DNA of 64,000 bases from Nonomuraea turcica (GTDB lineage Bacteria > Actinomycetota > Actinomycetes > Streptosporangiales > Streptosporangiaceae), in the NCBI RefSeq assembly GCF_030718205.1, contig NZ_JAUZQF010000002.1, forward strand, positions 124,001 to 188,000, given 5' to 3'. The translations under genes and the position numbers were made by a program. A model generated the notes under the pieces. That model saw only the letters and a list, made by a program, of their open reading frames with translations. It made no database searches and was not told the origin of the DNA. How positions within the stretch are numbered: position 1 is the first letter of the stretch; each line of letters starts with the position of its first letter. Of the stretch, positions 35,868-44,033 are shown piece after piece.

Positions 35868-36195
35868 GCAGCACTTCCCTGTAGATGCGTTCGTCGATCG
35901 TCTGCGCCACCGGGCGCGGGCGCTCGATGGTGACAAAGCCCTCGCGTCGCAGGTCGCCCAGGATCACCCGGGTGATGTTGAGCGGCAGCCTGAGGTGCGC
36001 CGCGACATCGGCCACCGGCGTGGGCCGGCGGCACAACGACAGCACGGCGCGATGCTCCGGGATCAGCTCCGACTCGTACGAGCCGCCGACCGTCGTGACG
36101 ATGGCGACCAGGTCGAACGTCTCGCCCTGTGGGCGCGCCCTGCCCCCGGTCAGCCCGAACAGCCGGATCAGCGGCCCGGGATCCTCCCCTGTCAC
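35848..36195 (-). CDS. cvnC: Conservon DUF742 protein CvnC
   Basis: A 115-aa DUF742 protein with a winged-helix-like core: VADVAAHLRLPLNITRVILG then LRREGFVTIERP. It begins with ATGA overlapping cvnB and runs 20 bp into cvnD. In studied conservons this component forms a membrane-associated complex with the others. Confidence 0.92.
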   Translation of the reverse strand: MTGEDPGPLIRLFGLTGGRARPQGETFDLVAIVTTVGGSYESELIPEHRAVLSLCRRPTPVADVAAHLRLPLNITRVILGDLRREGFVTIERPRPVAQTIDERIYREVLHGLRSL

Positions 36196-36617
36196 GCTCT
36201 CGCGCCGTTCCAGGCGGGTGCCGGTGCCGCCCCCCTCGGCTGTGCGGTGAGGTGCTCGCCCACCCGCTTGACCATGAGCGCCATCTCGTACGTGACCATG
36301 CCCAGCTCGGCGTCGCCCGAGGCGAGCACCGCCAGCCGGGCGCCCTGGCCCGCCGCGGTGACGAACAGGAAGCCGCCTTCCAGCTCGATGATCGTCTGCC
36401 GTACACCGCCCATGCCGAAGTGCCGTCCCGCGCCCATGGCGAGGCTGTGGCTGCCGGCGGAGATGGCGGACAGGTGCTCGGCGTCCTCCCGGGTGAGCTC
36501 CCGGGATCCGCCCATGGCCAGCCCGTCGGCGGACAGCACGATGGCGTGCCGGATGCCGGGGACGCGCTGGGTGAGGTCGTCGAGCAGCCAGCTCAGTTCA
36601 CTTCTGGGGTCGGGCAT
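36192..36617 (-). CDS. cvnB: Conservon roadblock/LC7 protein CvnB
   Basis: A 141-aa roadblock/LC7 domain protein: WLLDDLTQRVPGIRHAIVLS and ADGLAMGGSRELTREDAEHL are the typical opening, later VTYEMALMVKRVG. Such proteins act on the partner GTPase CvnD. The ATG at 36617 lies inside the end of cvnA (20-bp overlap) with AAAGGA upstream. Confidence 0.92.
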   Translation of the reverse strand: MPDPRSELSWLLDDLTQRVPGIRHAIVLSADGLAMGGSRELTREDAEHLSAISAGSHSLAMGAGRHFGMGGVRQTIIELEGGFLFVTAAGQGARLAVLASGDAELGMVTYEMALMVKRVGEHLTAQPRGAAPAPAWNGARA

Positions 36618-38994
36618 CGGGATGGTCGTCCTTTCGATTCCACACGTCTTGTCCCTGCTCCGCTTGGTGGCGGCCCTGCTGCCAGCCGCGTTGCATGGAC
36701 GACATGAGCTGTGCGTGCTCCTCCGGCGAGCGCACCGAGACCGCGCGCGGCTCCACGCGCCTGGTGGCACGCAGTTGGGGAGCCATGCTGGTCTGCGGGA
36801 TCCGCATCGGCAGCCCGTCGAGGTCCTCGGTCGTCTCCTGGGGCGGCACCGTGACGCTCCACTCGACGTCCGGCGCGGGGGGCTTGGCGGCGCCGTTCGC
36901 CTGGCGCGGCCTCGGCGCGGGGTTCGCCTCGAACCAGGTCACGCGCTCGGGCGCGTCCGGCGTACCCTCGTCCAAGCCGGGCTGCGCCGCGCCGAGCGCC
37001 CGCCGAGCTCCGACCGGCCGGCCCTGGCGGGCGGCGTGGTCGGCCGGTCGCGGCGAGTGCTGCGGCGCTGTGACGGCCGGGGCTTCGGCGCCGGCCAGCA
37101 ACGCGGAGGGCAGCAGCACGATCGCGGTGGTCCCGTCGTACGGCGAGCGCCGCAGCATGATCTTGATGCCGAGCCGCGCGGCCAGCCTGGACACCACGAA
37201 CAACCCGAGCCGGTCGCTGTCGGCCAGGTCGAACTCCGGCGGCTGGGCCAGCCGGGCGTTGATCTCGTCGAGGGTGGCCTGGCTCAGCCCCAGACCACGA
37301 TCCTCCACCTCGAGCGCGAAGCCGTTGGCCGCCGTCATGCTGCGGATCTGCACGCTCGTGTCGGGCGGGGAGAAGACGGTGGCGTTCTCCACCAGCTCGG
37401 CGATCAGGTGGATCACGTCGGTGACCGCGGTACCGACCAGCAGCGGGGCGTTCGGCATCGGCGTGACGGTGACGCGGGTGTAGTCCTCGACCTCCAGCAC
37501 CGCCGCGCGGACGACGTCGAACAGCGGCACCGGGTCACGCCAGCGGCGCGCCGGGGCGGAGTCGGACAGGATGATCAGATTCTCCGCGTGCCGCCGCATG
37601 CGGGTGGTCAGGTGGTCGAGCTTGAACAGGTCCTCCAGGACCTCGGGCTCGTCGACCCGCCGCTCCATGGTGTCGAGCAGGGCGAGCTGGCGGTGGAGCA
37701 GCGCCTGGTTACGCCGGGCCAGGTTGAGGAAGACCTGGCCGACGCCCTTGCGCAGGCTCGCCTGCCCCACCGCGGCCTCGACCGCGGTGCGGCGCACCTC
37801 GGAGAAGGCGTGCACCAGGCGATCGACCTCGGCGGTGCCGGCCGGGTCGAGGACGGGGGCCTCGGTGGCCGGGTCCACGTCGTCGCCGCGGCGCAGCCGC
37901 TCGACCAGCCGGGGCAGCCGCTGCTCGGCCATCTCGGCCGCCGACGCCTGCAGTCTCTTGAGCTCGTCGATCAGCGACCGGCCGAACCGGTACGACAGCG
38001 CCACCGACGCGAGCACCGCCGCCAGGCCGAGGACCAGGACCAGCCCGATCCGCCAGTACGCCCCGGTCTTCTGCTCCGCCGCCTGGGCCTGGACATGGTT
38101 GAGTTCATGCCGCGTGTCGAGGTACATCGCGCCGAGCATGGAGTCGGCGTCGCTCTTCCACTCGACGGGGTCGACAGGTGGGGCGCCACCGCTGGTGTCC
38201 CACGTGAACAGCTCGTCCTCGATGTCCAGCAGCCGCTTGTACGCGGCGCTCTCGACCAGCTTATTGAGCCTCACTTGCATATCGGCGTCGACGTCGCGCT
38301 CGGCGTTGACGAAGACGATCCGGCGGCTGGTGGACGCGGCGACGAACGCGGCACGGTCGGTGGGCGTCATCCTGCGCACCACCATCGTGCTGGTGAGCAC
38401 CGCGTGCTCCCGGCCCAGATACTCCGCAGCGGCGTTGTAGGCGGCCATCCCGCGCACCGAGCGGAAGGACGAGACGTCGCTCAGCGCGTCGCGGTCGCTG
38501 AACTGCTTGTTGGCGACGTCGATCAGTTTGTTGTACGCGTCGGTGATCGCCAGCGGCGGAGCCAGCACGCCCCCGTCGGCGGACTCACGCAGCGACCGTA
38601 ACCCGTCGAGCGCCTGCAACAGCGCCCGCACCTGGGCAGGCGTCTCCGCATCGTCCGAGGTCACGTCGACGGATCCGATGACCTGGCGCAGCTGCTCGGC
38701 CTTGGCATCGGTGACCCGCCGCTGGTGGGCCAGAGGAACGGACGCCGCGGTGTCGCCCGCCGCCTCGGCGGACAGTTGCCGCTCCCGCTGCAGTTCGACG
38801 ATCAGCTGCAGCACCGGCGACCCGATCTCCTCCCAGCGGTCCTGCGCCTGGGAGACCGTGACGATCTCCGCCACGCTGGAGTAGGCGATGAATCCCCACA
38901 GGGCGACCATGGATACCAGCGGGAGCAGGAGGATCCTGAGCAGCTTGGTACGGATCGTCGGGGGCGAGCTCATCCATCTTGTCCAATTCCGCAC
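36598..38994 (-). CDS. cvnA: Conservon sensor histidine kinase-like protein CvnA
   Basis: A 798-aa membrane sensor. The N-terminus has one membrane helix (LLRILLLPLVSMVALWGFIA), then a large extracellular nitrate/nitrite-sensing-like helical domain (about 50-310), a second membrane helix near 320-340, a HAMP-like stretch, a KLDHLTTRMRRHAENLIIL dimerisation segment and a HATPase with VENATVFSPPDTSV and DRGLGLSQ. The C-terminal 200 residues are Pro/Arg-rich and disordered. No response regulator is adjacent, as usual for conservons. The GTG at 38994 is used; an ATG at 38973 is equally possible. Confidence 0.9.
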   Translation of the reverse strand: MRNWTRWMSSPPTIRTKLLRILLLPLVSMVALWGFIAYSSVAEIVTVSQAQDRWEEIGSPVLQLIVELQRERQLSAEAAGDTAASVPLAHQRRVTDAKAEQLRQVIGSVDVTSDDAETPAQVRALLQALDGLRSLRESADGGVLAPPLAITDAYNKLIDVANKQFSDRDALSDVSSFRSVRGMAAYNAAAEYLGREHAVLTSTMVVRRMTPTDRAAFVAASTSRRIVFVNAERDVDADMQVRLNKLVESAAYKRLLDIEDELFTWDTSGGAPPVDPVEWKSDADSMLGAMYLDTRHELNHVQAQAAEQKTGAYWRIGLVLVLGLAAVLASVALSYRFGRSLIDELKRLQASAAEMAEQRLPRLVERLRRGDDVDPATEAPVLDPAGTAEVDRLVHAFSEVRRTAVEAAVGQASLRKGVGQVFLNLARRNQALLHRQLALLDTMERRVDEPEVLEDLFKLDHLTTRMRRHAENLIILSDSAPARRWRDPVPLFDVVRAAVLEVEDYTRVTVTPMPNAPLLVGTAVTDVIHLIAELVENATVFSPPDTSVQIRSMTAANGFALEVEDRGLGLSQATLDEINARLAQPPEFDLADSDRLGLFVVSRLAARLGIKIMLRRSPYDGTTAIVLLPSALLAGAEAPAVTAPQHSPRPADHAARQGRPVGARRALGAAQPGLDEGTPDAPERVTWFEANPAPRPRQANGAAKPPAPDVEWSVTVPPQETTEDLDGLPMRIPQTSMAPQLRATRRVEPRAVSVRSPEEHAQLMSSMQRGWQQGRHQAEQGQDVWNRKDDHPDARPQK

Positions 38995-39199
38995 GGGGTG
39001 GTGCGCCTCTGGGCAGTCGTGGGCCGGTACCCCCCGAGAGCGCCTGCCACGACTGGGACGCCTGTGGTTGGTCCACTATGCCCATGGGGCAGATGTACTT
39101 CAAGGTACGGATGCGAACAATCGTGCCGAAAGTCGTGCTGACTCTTTGTCAGCGCACGGTTCGTGACCGTTACGACGGAGATCTCACGCAGAGTGATGT
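38995..39199. other. Intergenic region upstream of cvnA and downstream of the GH42 gene
   Basis: 205 bp hold the cvn operon promoter (not clearly recognisable) and the end of the GH42 transcript. An imperfect hairpin lies at 39134-39158: CGTGC with GCACG and TGAC with GTCA, a 2-base bulge and a TCTTT-like loop. It could terminate the message running leftward or rightward. No gene is seen. Confidence 0.35.
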
Positions 39200-41287
39200 T
39201 TATTGGACTCGCCGGAGCACAGTGACGCCAGACGGGGGCAGGGTGACGACGCCGCCCTCTTCCCCGGATGAGTCGAGTGCGGCGGTCCATCCGCCGGGGA
39301 GGGTGATGTCGTGTTTGTCGCCGGTGTGATTCAGCAAGATCAGGAAGCTGCGCCCGGCGCCTTCGCGGACGCTCGCCTGGACCCCGGCAGGCAGGCCCTC
39401 GACGACGGGAGTCACTCCCGCTTCGGCGAGCGCCAGGCCGAGCACCGCCCGCATGGCGGCCGCGTCGAGCCGGGTCGAGAGGTAGCGTGCCGTCCCCTGG
39501 CCGAACTCGTGCCGGGTCGCCGCCGGGCGGCCGGCCCAGTCCGGAGAGTCGAAGGCGATCTCCAGCTCGGCGCCGGCCAGCTGGAGATCCTCGCGCCACA
39601 GGTCGGCGACCCCTTCGAGGTGCGCGAGCGCCCCGTAGCCGCGGACGGGGAACGTCTCGTGCTCGGCCGCCGGGCAGAACTCCTCGACCCGCACGCCGAG
39701 GACCTCACGCAGTGGTGCGGGATACCCGCCCAGGTGGACCCGGTCGTGCTCGTCGACGATCCCGCTGAAGAAGGAGACGACCAGCGCGCCGCCGCCGGAG
39801 ACGTACGCCGAGACCCGCTGCGCGTCCTCGCTCGACAGGAGGTACAGGTTCGGCACGACGACGAGCGCGTAGCCGGCCAGGTCGGCCGAGGGCGGCACCA
39901 CGTCCACGCCCACGCCGAGGTCGAACAGGGGGCCGTAGTGGTCGAGCAGGCGCTCCTCCTGGCGCACGCCGTCCGAGGGGTGGGAATCGAGCTCCAGCGC
40001 CCACCAGCTGTTCCAGTCGAGCAGGATCGCCACCCGGTTGCGGACCCGCGTGCCGACCAGGTCGGGCACCGAGGCCAGCTCCTTGCCGAGCGCGGCGATC
40101 TCGCGGTGGACCCGGCTGTCAGGCCCCGCGTGCGGCACCATGCCCGAGTGGAACTTCTCGGCGCCGCCTCGTGACTGCCGCCACTGGAAGTAGAGGATCG
40201 CATCGGCGCCGTGCGCGATGGCCTGCCAGCTCCACAGCCGCATCTGGCCCGGCTGCTTGATCGCGTTCCTGGCCCGCCAGTTCACCGCGCTCGGCGCCTG
40301 CTCCATCAGGATCCAGGGCCGCCCTCCCCCGGCGCCGCGCATCGTGTCGTAGACCAGGCCGGGGAACAGATGCGGCCGCTCGTCGTGGGGGTCGGGATAG
40401 GAGTCGACCGCCACGACGTCCAGCCTCGGCGCCCAGTCGAAGACGTCCACGGCCTTCAGCCCCATCAGGAAGTTCGTGGTGATCGGCACCTCAGGGGTGA
40501 CCCGCCGCAGGATGCCGGCCTCCAGATCGAAGCAGGCGCGCAACGCCTCGTTGCTGAAGCGCAGGTAGTCGAGTTGCTGGGCCGGATTGGGGTAGGTCGG
40601 AGCCACCCGGGGCGGGCGGATGTGGTCGAAGGACGCGTAACGCTGCGACCAGAAGTCCGTCGACCAGGCGTCGTTCAGCGCCTCGACGTCGTCGCCGTAC
40701 CGCTCCCGCAGCCATCGGCGGAAGTCGTCCGCCGACACCTCGCAGTAGCAGGCGGGGATGTGACAGCCGTACTCGTTGCCGCCGTGCCACAGCCCGAGGG
40801 CCGGATGGCCCCGGTAGTGGGCGGCCAGCCGCTCCACCAGCAGCGCGGCCCGTTCCCGGTAGACGGGGCTGGACGGGCAGAAGTGCTGGCGCCCGCCCGG
40901 ACCCAGCACGGTGCCGTCCGCGGTGACCGGCAGGATCTCAGGATGCTCGTGGACGAGCCACGGCGGCGGCGAAGCGGTCATGGTGGCCAGGTCGGCGGTG
41001 ATCCCGTGCGCGTGCAGGTCATCCAGGACCTGGTCGAAGAAGGAGAAGTCGTACGCTCCGCGCGCCGGCTCCACGCGGGCCCAGCCGAACACGCCGACGG
41101 TGACGAGATTCACCCGGGCCTCGGCCATGAGCCGCAGGTCCTCCGCCCTCGTCTCGGCCGGCCACTGCTCGGGGTTGTAGTCGCCGCCGAAGGCCACGCC
41201 GCCCAGCCGGCGCCAGAGCCGCTCACCCGGGGACGGGGCTCCGGCGGTGCCGGAGACCGGCGTGACATCGTCAGGTACGGCGTTCAT
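39200..41287 (-). CDS. GH42 beta-galactosidase
   Basis: A 695-aa glycoside hydrolase family 42 enzyme that releases galactose from beta-galactosides in the cytosol (no signal peptide). The acid/base Glu is 172 in HGGNEYGCH and the nucleophile Glu is 329 in WILMEQAPS. The zinc-site Cys cluster GCHIPACYC is present. The trimerisation (about 400-600) and small C-terminal domains follow. It lies downstream of lacI on the same strand, separated by a 36-bp repeat array, and opposite the sugar importer, so it probably digests what that importer brings in. Confidence 0.93.
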   Translation of the reverse strand: MNAVPDDVTPVSGTAGAPSPGERLWRRLGGVAFGGDYNPEQWPAETRAEDLRLMAEARVNLVTVGVFGWARVEPARGAYDFSFFDQVLDDLHAHGITADLATMTASPPPWLVHEHPEILPVTADGTVLGPGGRQHFCPSSPVYRERAALLVERLAAHYRGHPALGLWHGGNEYGCHIPACYCEVSADDFRRWLRERYGDDVEALNDAWSTDFWSQRYASFDHIRPPRVAPTYPNPAQQLDYLRFSNEALRACFDLEAGILRRVTPEVPITTNFLMGLKAVDVFDWAPRLDVVAVDSYPDPHDERPHLFPGLVYDTMRGAGGGRPWILMEQAPSAVNWRARNAIKQPGQMRLWSWQAIAHGADAILYFQWRQSRGGAEKFHSGMVPHAGPDSRVHREIAALGKELASVPDLVGTRVRNRVAILLDWNSWWALELDSHPSDGVRQEERLLDHYGPLFDLGVGVDVVPPSADLAGYALVVVPNLYLLSSEDAQRVSAYVSGGGALVVSFFSGIVDEHDRVHLGGYPAPLREVLGVRVEEFCPAAEHETFPVRGYGALAHLEGVADLWREDLQLAGAELEIAFDSPDWAGRPAATRHEFGQGTARYLSTRLDAAAMRAVLGLALAEAGVTPVVEGLPAGVQASVREGAGRSFLILLNHTGDKHDITLPGGWTAALDSSGEEGGVVTLPPSGVTVLRRVQ

Positions 41288-41335
41288 TGTCGGCGCGGCG
41301 GCCTCGACGAGCGAGGTCCGCCGCTCCTCCCTTCT

Positions 41336-41693
41336 CTTCGTCGCGGCCCGGTGGGGCCGCCGGGATCGTTTTCTTTGTCGCGGCCCGGTGGAGCCGGCGG
41401 GATCGTCTTCGTCACCGCGGCCCGGTGGACCGACAGGTCGTCTTCGTCACCGCGGCCCGGTCGGGCTGATAGGTCGTCTTCCTGGTCGGTGCCCGGTCGG
41501 GCTGACAGGTCCTCTTCCTGGTCGGTTCCCGGTCGGGCTGACAGGTCGTCTTCGTCACCGCGGCCCGGACGGGCCAACAGGTCGTCTTCTTCGTCGGCGC
41601 CCGGTCGGGCCGACAGGTGGTGTTATTCGTAGGTGCCCCGTCGGGCAGACGGGTCGTCTTTCTTCGTCGCGGCCCGTGGAGCCGGTGGGGGCT
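41336..41693 (-). repeat. Ten-copy 35-36 bp tandem repeat with an internal hairpin, between lacI and the GH42 gene
   Basis: Eight units of 36 bp and two of 35 bp run without spacers. Most contain a small dyad around GCCCG-GT-CGGGC. The dyad varies but often stays pairable: GGCCCG-GA-CGGGCC in unit 7, CGGCCC with GGGCCG in unit 1. A transcript from lacI toward the GH42 gene would carry a row of hairpins. Because most units are multiples of three, several frames stay open across it, but none has a convincing start or coding character. The 458 bp from 41288 to 41745 hold no gene. Confidence 0.9.
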
Positions 41694-41745
41694 GTTGGAT
41701 GGTGGGCGTAGTGGACGGGCAGGTGGGCGGGGTGAGGCGGCGGGA

Positions 41746-42792
41746 TCAGGCCGATGGCGGCGGCGCGGCGGTGCTCTCCCTCACGATCAGCTCGGGGGCG
41801 ACGAAGGCGGTCGCGGACGGGACCGTGCCGCCCTCGATCTGGTCGATCATGAGCGACACGATCCGATCCGCCACCACGTCGAAGTCCTGGCGGACGGTGG
41901 TGAGCGGCGGGGACAGGTAAGCCGACTCGTCGAGGTCGTCGAACCCGGCGATGCTGACGTCCTCGGGGACGCGCCGGCCCGCCTGGATCATCGCGCGCAT
42001 CACGCCGAGCGCCATCTGGTCGTTGGCGGCGAAGACGGCCGTGACGCCGGGCCGCCGGGCCAGGACGCGGCCGGCCTCGTAGCCGCTGCCCGCGCTCCAG
42101 TCCCCGTACAGCAGCTGCGGGACCGCGGCGCCCGCCTCCTTGAGCGTCGCGTGCCACGACTCGGCCCGCCGCCGCGCGGCGTAGGAGTCCTCGGGCCCGG
42201 CGACGTGCCAGACCGTCTCGTGGCCGAGGTTGAGCAGGTGACGGGTGATGAGCCGGGCACCGAGCGCCTGGTCGGTGTCGACCATGGGATGGCGGTGGCT
42301 GACGTCGCCGTCGGCCATCACGACCGGCACGCCCGGCGGCAGGCGCAGCGCTGGCGTGTCGAGGATCTGCGCCTCGATGAGCACGATGCCGTCGACCGCC
42401 TGCATCGTGAGCTGGTCGAACGCCTCGTGCACGGCCTGCTCGGTCTGCGACTCGATGGCGATCATGTTCACCGTGTAGCCGGCGCGCTGCGCCGCCCGCG
42501 TGATGGCGTCGACCGTGCGGGCGTTGCCGAAGCTGCCGAGCCCGAAGCTGATCAGCCCCAAGGTGCGGAACTGGCCGGTGACCAGGGCACGCGCGGCCGT
42601 GTTGGGCCGGTAGCCGAGCACCCGCATGGCGGACAGGACCCGCTGACGGGTCTCTTCCTCCACGTTGGTGCGGTTGTTGGCCACCCGGGAGACCGTCTGA
42701 CTGGAGACCCCGGCCATCGCGGCGACATCGGCCATGGACGGCCGCCTGCGCGTACGCCGTCCTGCCGCCGTTTCCTGGGTGGCCCCGTCCAC
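41746..42792 (-). CDS. LacI-family transcriptional repressor of the galactoside locus
   Basis: A 348-aa LacI/GalR regulator. Residues about 19-65 form the DNA-binding headpiece: SMADVAAMAGVSSQTVSRVA, then the hinge helix YRPNTAARALVTG. The periplasmic-binding-protein-like core follows, with FAANDQMALGVMRAM and VSIAGFDDLDESAYLSPPLT near the end. The start is GTG 42792, 5 bp after GGAGG. Two palindromes with the LacI-type TGTTTxCGCAAACA core lie in the upstream region, one within its own promoter, so it should repress both itself and the importer operon. Confidence 0.92.
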   Translation of the reverse strand: MDGATQETAAGRRTRRRPSMADVAAMAGVSSQTVSRVANNRTNVEEETRQRVLSAMRVLGYRPNTAARALVTGQFRTLGLISFGLGSFGNARTVDAITRAAQRAGYTVNMIAIESQTEQAVHEAFDQLTMQAVDGIVLIEAQILDTPALRLPPGVPVVMADGDVSHRHPMVDTDQALGARLITRHLLNLGHETVWHVAGPEDSYAARRRAESWHATLKEAGAAVPQLLYGDWSAGSGYEAGRVLARRPGVTAVFAANDQMALGVMRAMIQAGRRVPEDVSIAGFDDLDESAYLSPPLTTVRQDFDVVADRIVSLMIDQIEGGTVPSATAFVAPELIVRESTAAPPPSA

Positions 42793-42820
42793 TCACACCT
42801 CCGTACGAAGTCTCGCATGA

Positions 42821-42849
42821 TGTTTACGCAAACATGGCCGGTCCGTCAA
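42821..42849 (-). promoter_or_regulatory. lacI promoter with operator O1
   Basis: Minus-strand TTGACG (42849-42844) and TAAACA (42826-42821) are 17 bp apart. The palindrome TGTTTACGCAAACA (42821-42834) covers the -10 and part of the spacer. The central CpG and TGTTT/AAACA arms match LacI-family operators, so autoregulation is expected. Confidence 0.7.
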
Positions 42850-42914
42850 CGACCGCTTCAGTCGGCAACAAATGTGGCGAAAAATAGGCAGTCATGTTAA
42901 CTGACGGTTACCTA

Positions 42915-42975
42915 TTGACATGATTCCGGCGGCAAGTCCAGACTACGGACCATCTTCATCATGTTTGCGCAAACA
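42915..42975 (+). promoter_or_regulatory. Importer promoter with operator O2
   Basis: TTGACA (42915-42920) is a consensus -35. The best -10 is CAGACT (42939-42944), 18 bp away. The perfect 14-bp palindrome TGTTTGCGCAAACA (42962-42975) begins near +10 and would block transcription. O1 and O2 are 141 bp apart, which allows looping. The rest of the 320-bp intergenic region (42793-43112) holds a leader ORF near its end. Confidence 0.65.
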
Positions 42976-43068
42976 CACGATCACCGCGACTGCCGCCGGA
43001 GGCAGGACACGGTGGCGCAGGTAGCGGTGCGGTTGCCAGGCCGCAGACGCCCCGACAAGGAGAGTTCA

Positions 43069-43116
43069 GTGCCAGTCCCCATGGCAACGCGAACATCACA
43101 CTGGAGCACAGAATGA
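43069..43116 (+). CDS. 15-codon leader ORF coupled to the first permease gene
   Basis: GTG at 43069 follows AAGGAG (43057-43062) at a spacing of 6, the best ribosome site in the operon leader. The frame encodes VPVPMATRTSHWSTE and stops in TGA at 43114-43116, overlapping the permease ATG as ATGA. The permease also has its own GGAG at 43103. The arrangement suggests translational coupling. No run of a single amino acid suggests attenuation. Confidence 0.5.
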   Translation: MPVPMATRTSHWSTE

Positions 43117-44033
43117 CCGCGCCGGCCACCGGGCTCCGGCAGGCCGGCCTCGCCCGGCCGTTCGTGCGCCTGCGCGTCGCCGGCTACGCCTTCTTCCTGC
43201 CGTTCTTCGTGGTCTTCCTGATCACAGTGGTCGCGCCGCTGCTGTACGCGATCTACCTGAGCTTCTTCCAGGACCGCCTGATCGGTGGCACGGTCTTCGC
43301 CGGCCTGGCCAACTACACCCGCGCCGTGGGCGACGCGTTGTTCGGCGCCGGCCTGCTCCGCGTGGCGCTCTTCCTGGTCGTGCAGGTGCCGATCATGCTG
43401 CTCATCGCCCTGGGGTGCGCGCTCGCGATCGACAGCGGCCGGCTGCGCTGGCCGTCCCTGTTCCGCATCACGATCTTCATGCCGTACGCGGTGCCGGCCG
43501 TCGTGGCGGCCCTCATGTGGGGCTATATGTACGGCGACGAGTTCGGCCTGGTGGGCCAGATCGGCGACGTCTTCGGCGTCACGCTCCCCGACCTGATGTC
43601 GCGCTCCTGGATGCTGGGCTCCATCGGCAACATGGTGACCTGGGAGTACGTCGGCTACAACATGATCATCCTGTACGCCGCGCTGCGGGCCATCCCGGAC
43701 GAGCTCTACGAGGCCGCCGAAATGGACGGTGCGGGGGCCATCCGCATCGCCTGGAGCATCAAGCTGCCCGCCCTGCGGCCCGCGCTGCTCGTGGCCACCG
43801 TCTTCTCGATCATCGGCAGCTTCCAGCTCTTCAACGAGCCGAACATCCTCCAGAAGCTCGCGCCCTCGGTGATTACAACGAGCTACACGCCCAACATGTA
43901 CGCCTACAACCTGGCGTTCAACGGCCAGCAGATCAACTACTCGGCCGCCGTCGCCGTCGTGCTGGGCCTGGTCACCGTCGTGGTGGCGTACGTGGTGCAG
44001 CTCATCACCGCGAGAAGGGAGCAGACGCTGTGA
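43113..44033 (+). CDS. Carbohydrate ABC transporter permease (MalF/LacF type)
   Basis: A 306-aa permease with six membrane segments. The EAA loop reads LYEAAEMDGAGAIRIAWSIK, typical of CUT1 sugar importers. It starts at ATG 43113 with GGAG at a spacing of 6 and overlaps a 15-codon leader ORF. Its stop overlaps the next GTG. With the neighbouring LacI regulator and GH42 enzyme, a galactoside is the likely cargo. Confidence 0.92.
   Translation: MTAPATGLRQAGLARPFVRLRVAGYAFFLPFFVVFLITVVAPLLYAIYLSFFQDRLIGGTVFAGLANYTRAVGDALFGAGLLRVALFLVVQVPIMLLIALGCALAIDSGRLRWPSLFRITIFMPYAVPAVVAALMWGYMYGDEFGLVGQIGDVFGVTLPDLMSRSWMLGSIGNMVTWEYVGYNMIILYAALRAIPDELYEAAEMDGAGAIRIAWSIKLPALRPALLVATVFSIIGSFQLFNEPNILQKLAPSVITTSYTPNMYAYNLAFNGQQINYSAAVAVVLGLVTVVVAYVVQLITARREQTL

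Noticed and set aside
36598..38994. Ordinary two-component kinase missing its regulator
   Set aside because: The overlapping roadblock, DUF742 and GTPase genes identify a conservon, which normally lacks a response regulator.
41336..41693. CRISPR array
   Set aside because: The 36-bp units follow each other without unique spacers and no cas gene is near; it is a tandem minisatellite.
41555..42796. Long minus-strand frame over lacI and the repeats
   Set aside because: Out of frame with the LacI headpiece and core; Arg/Gly-rich low-complexity translation typical of shadow frames.
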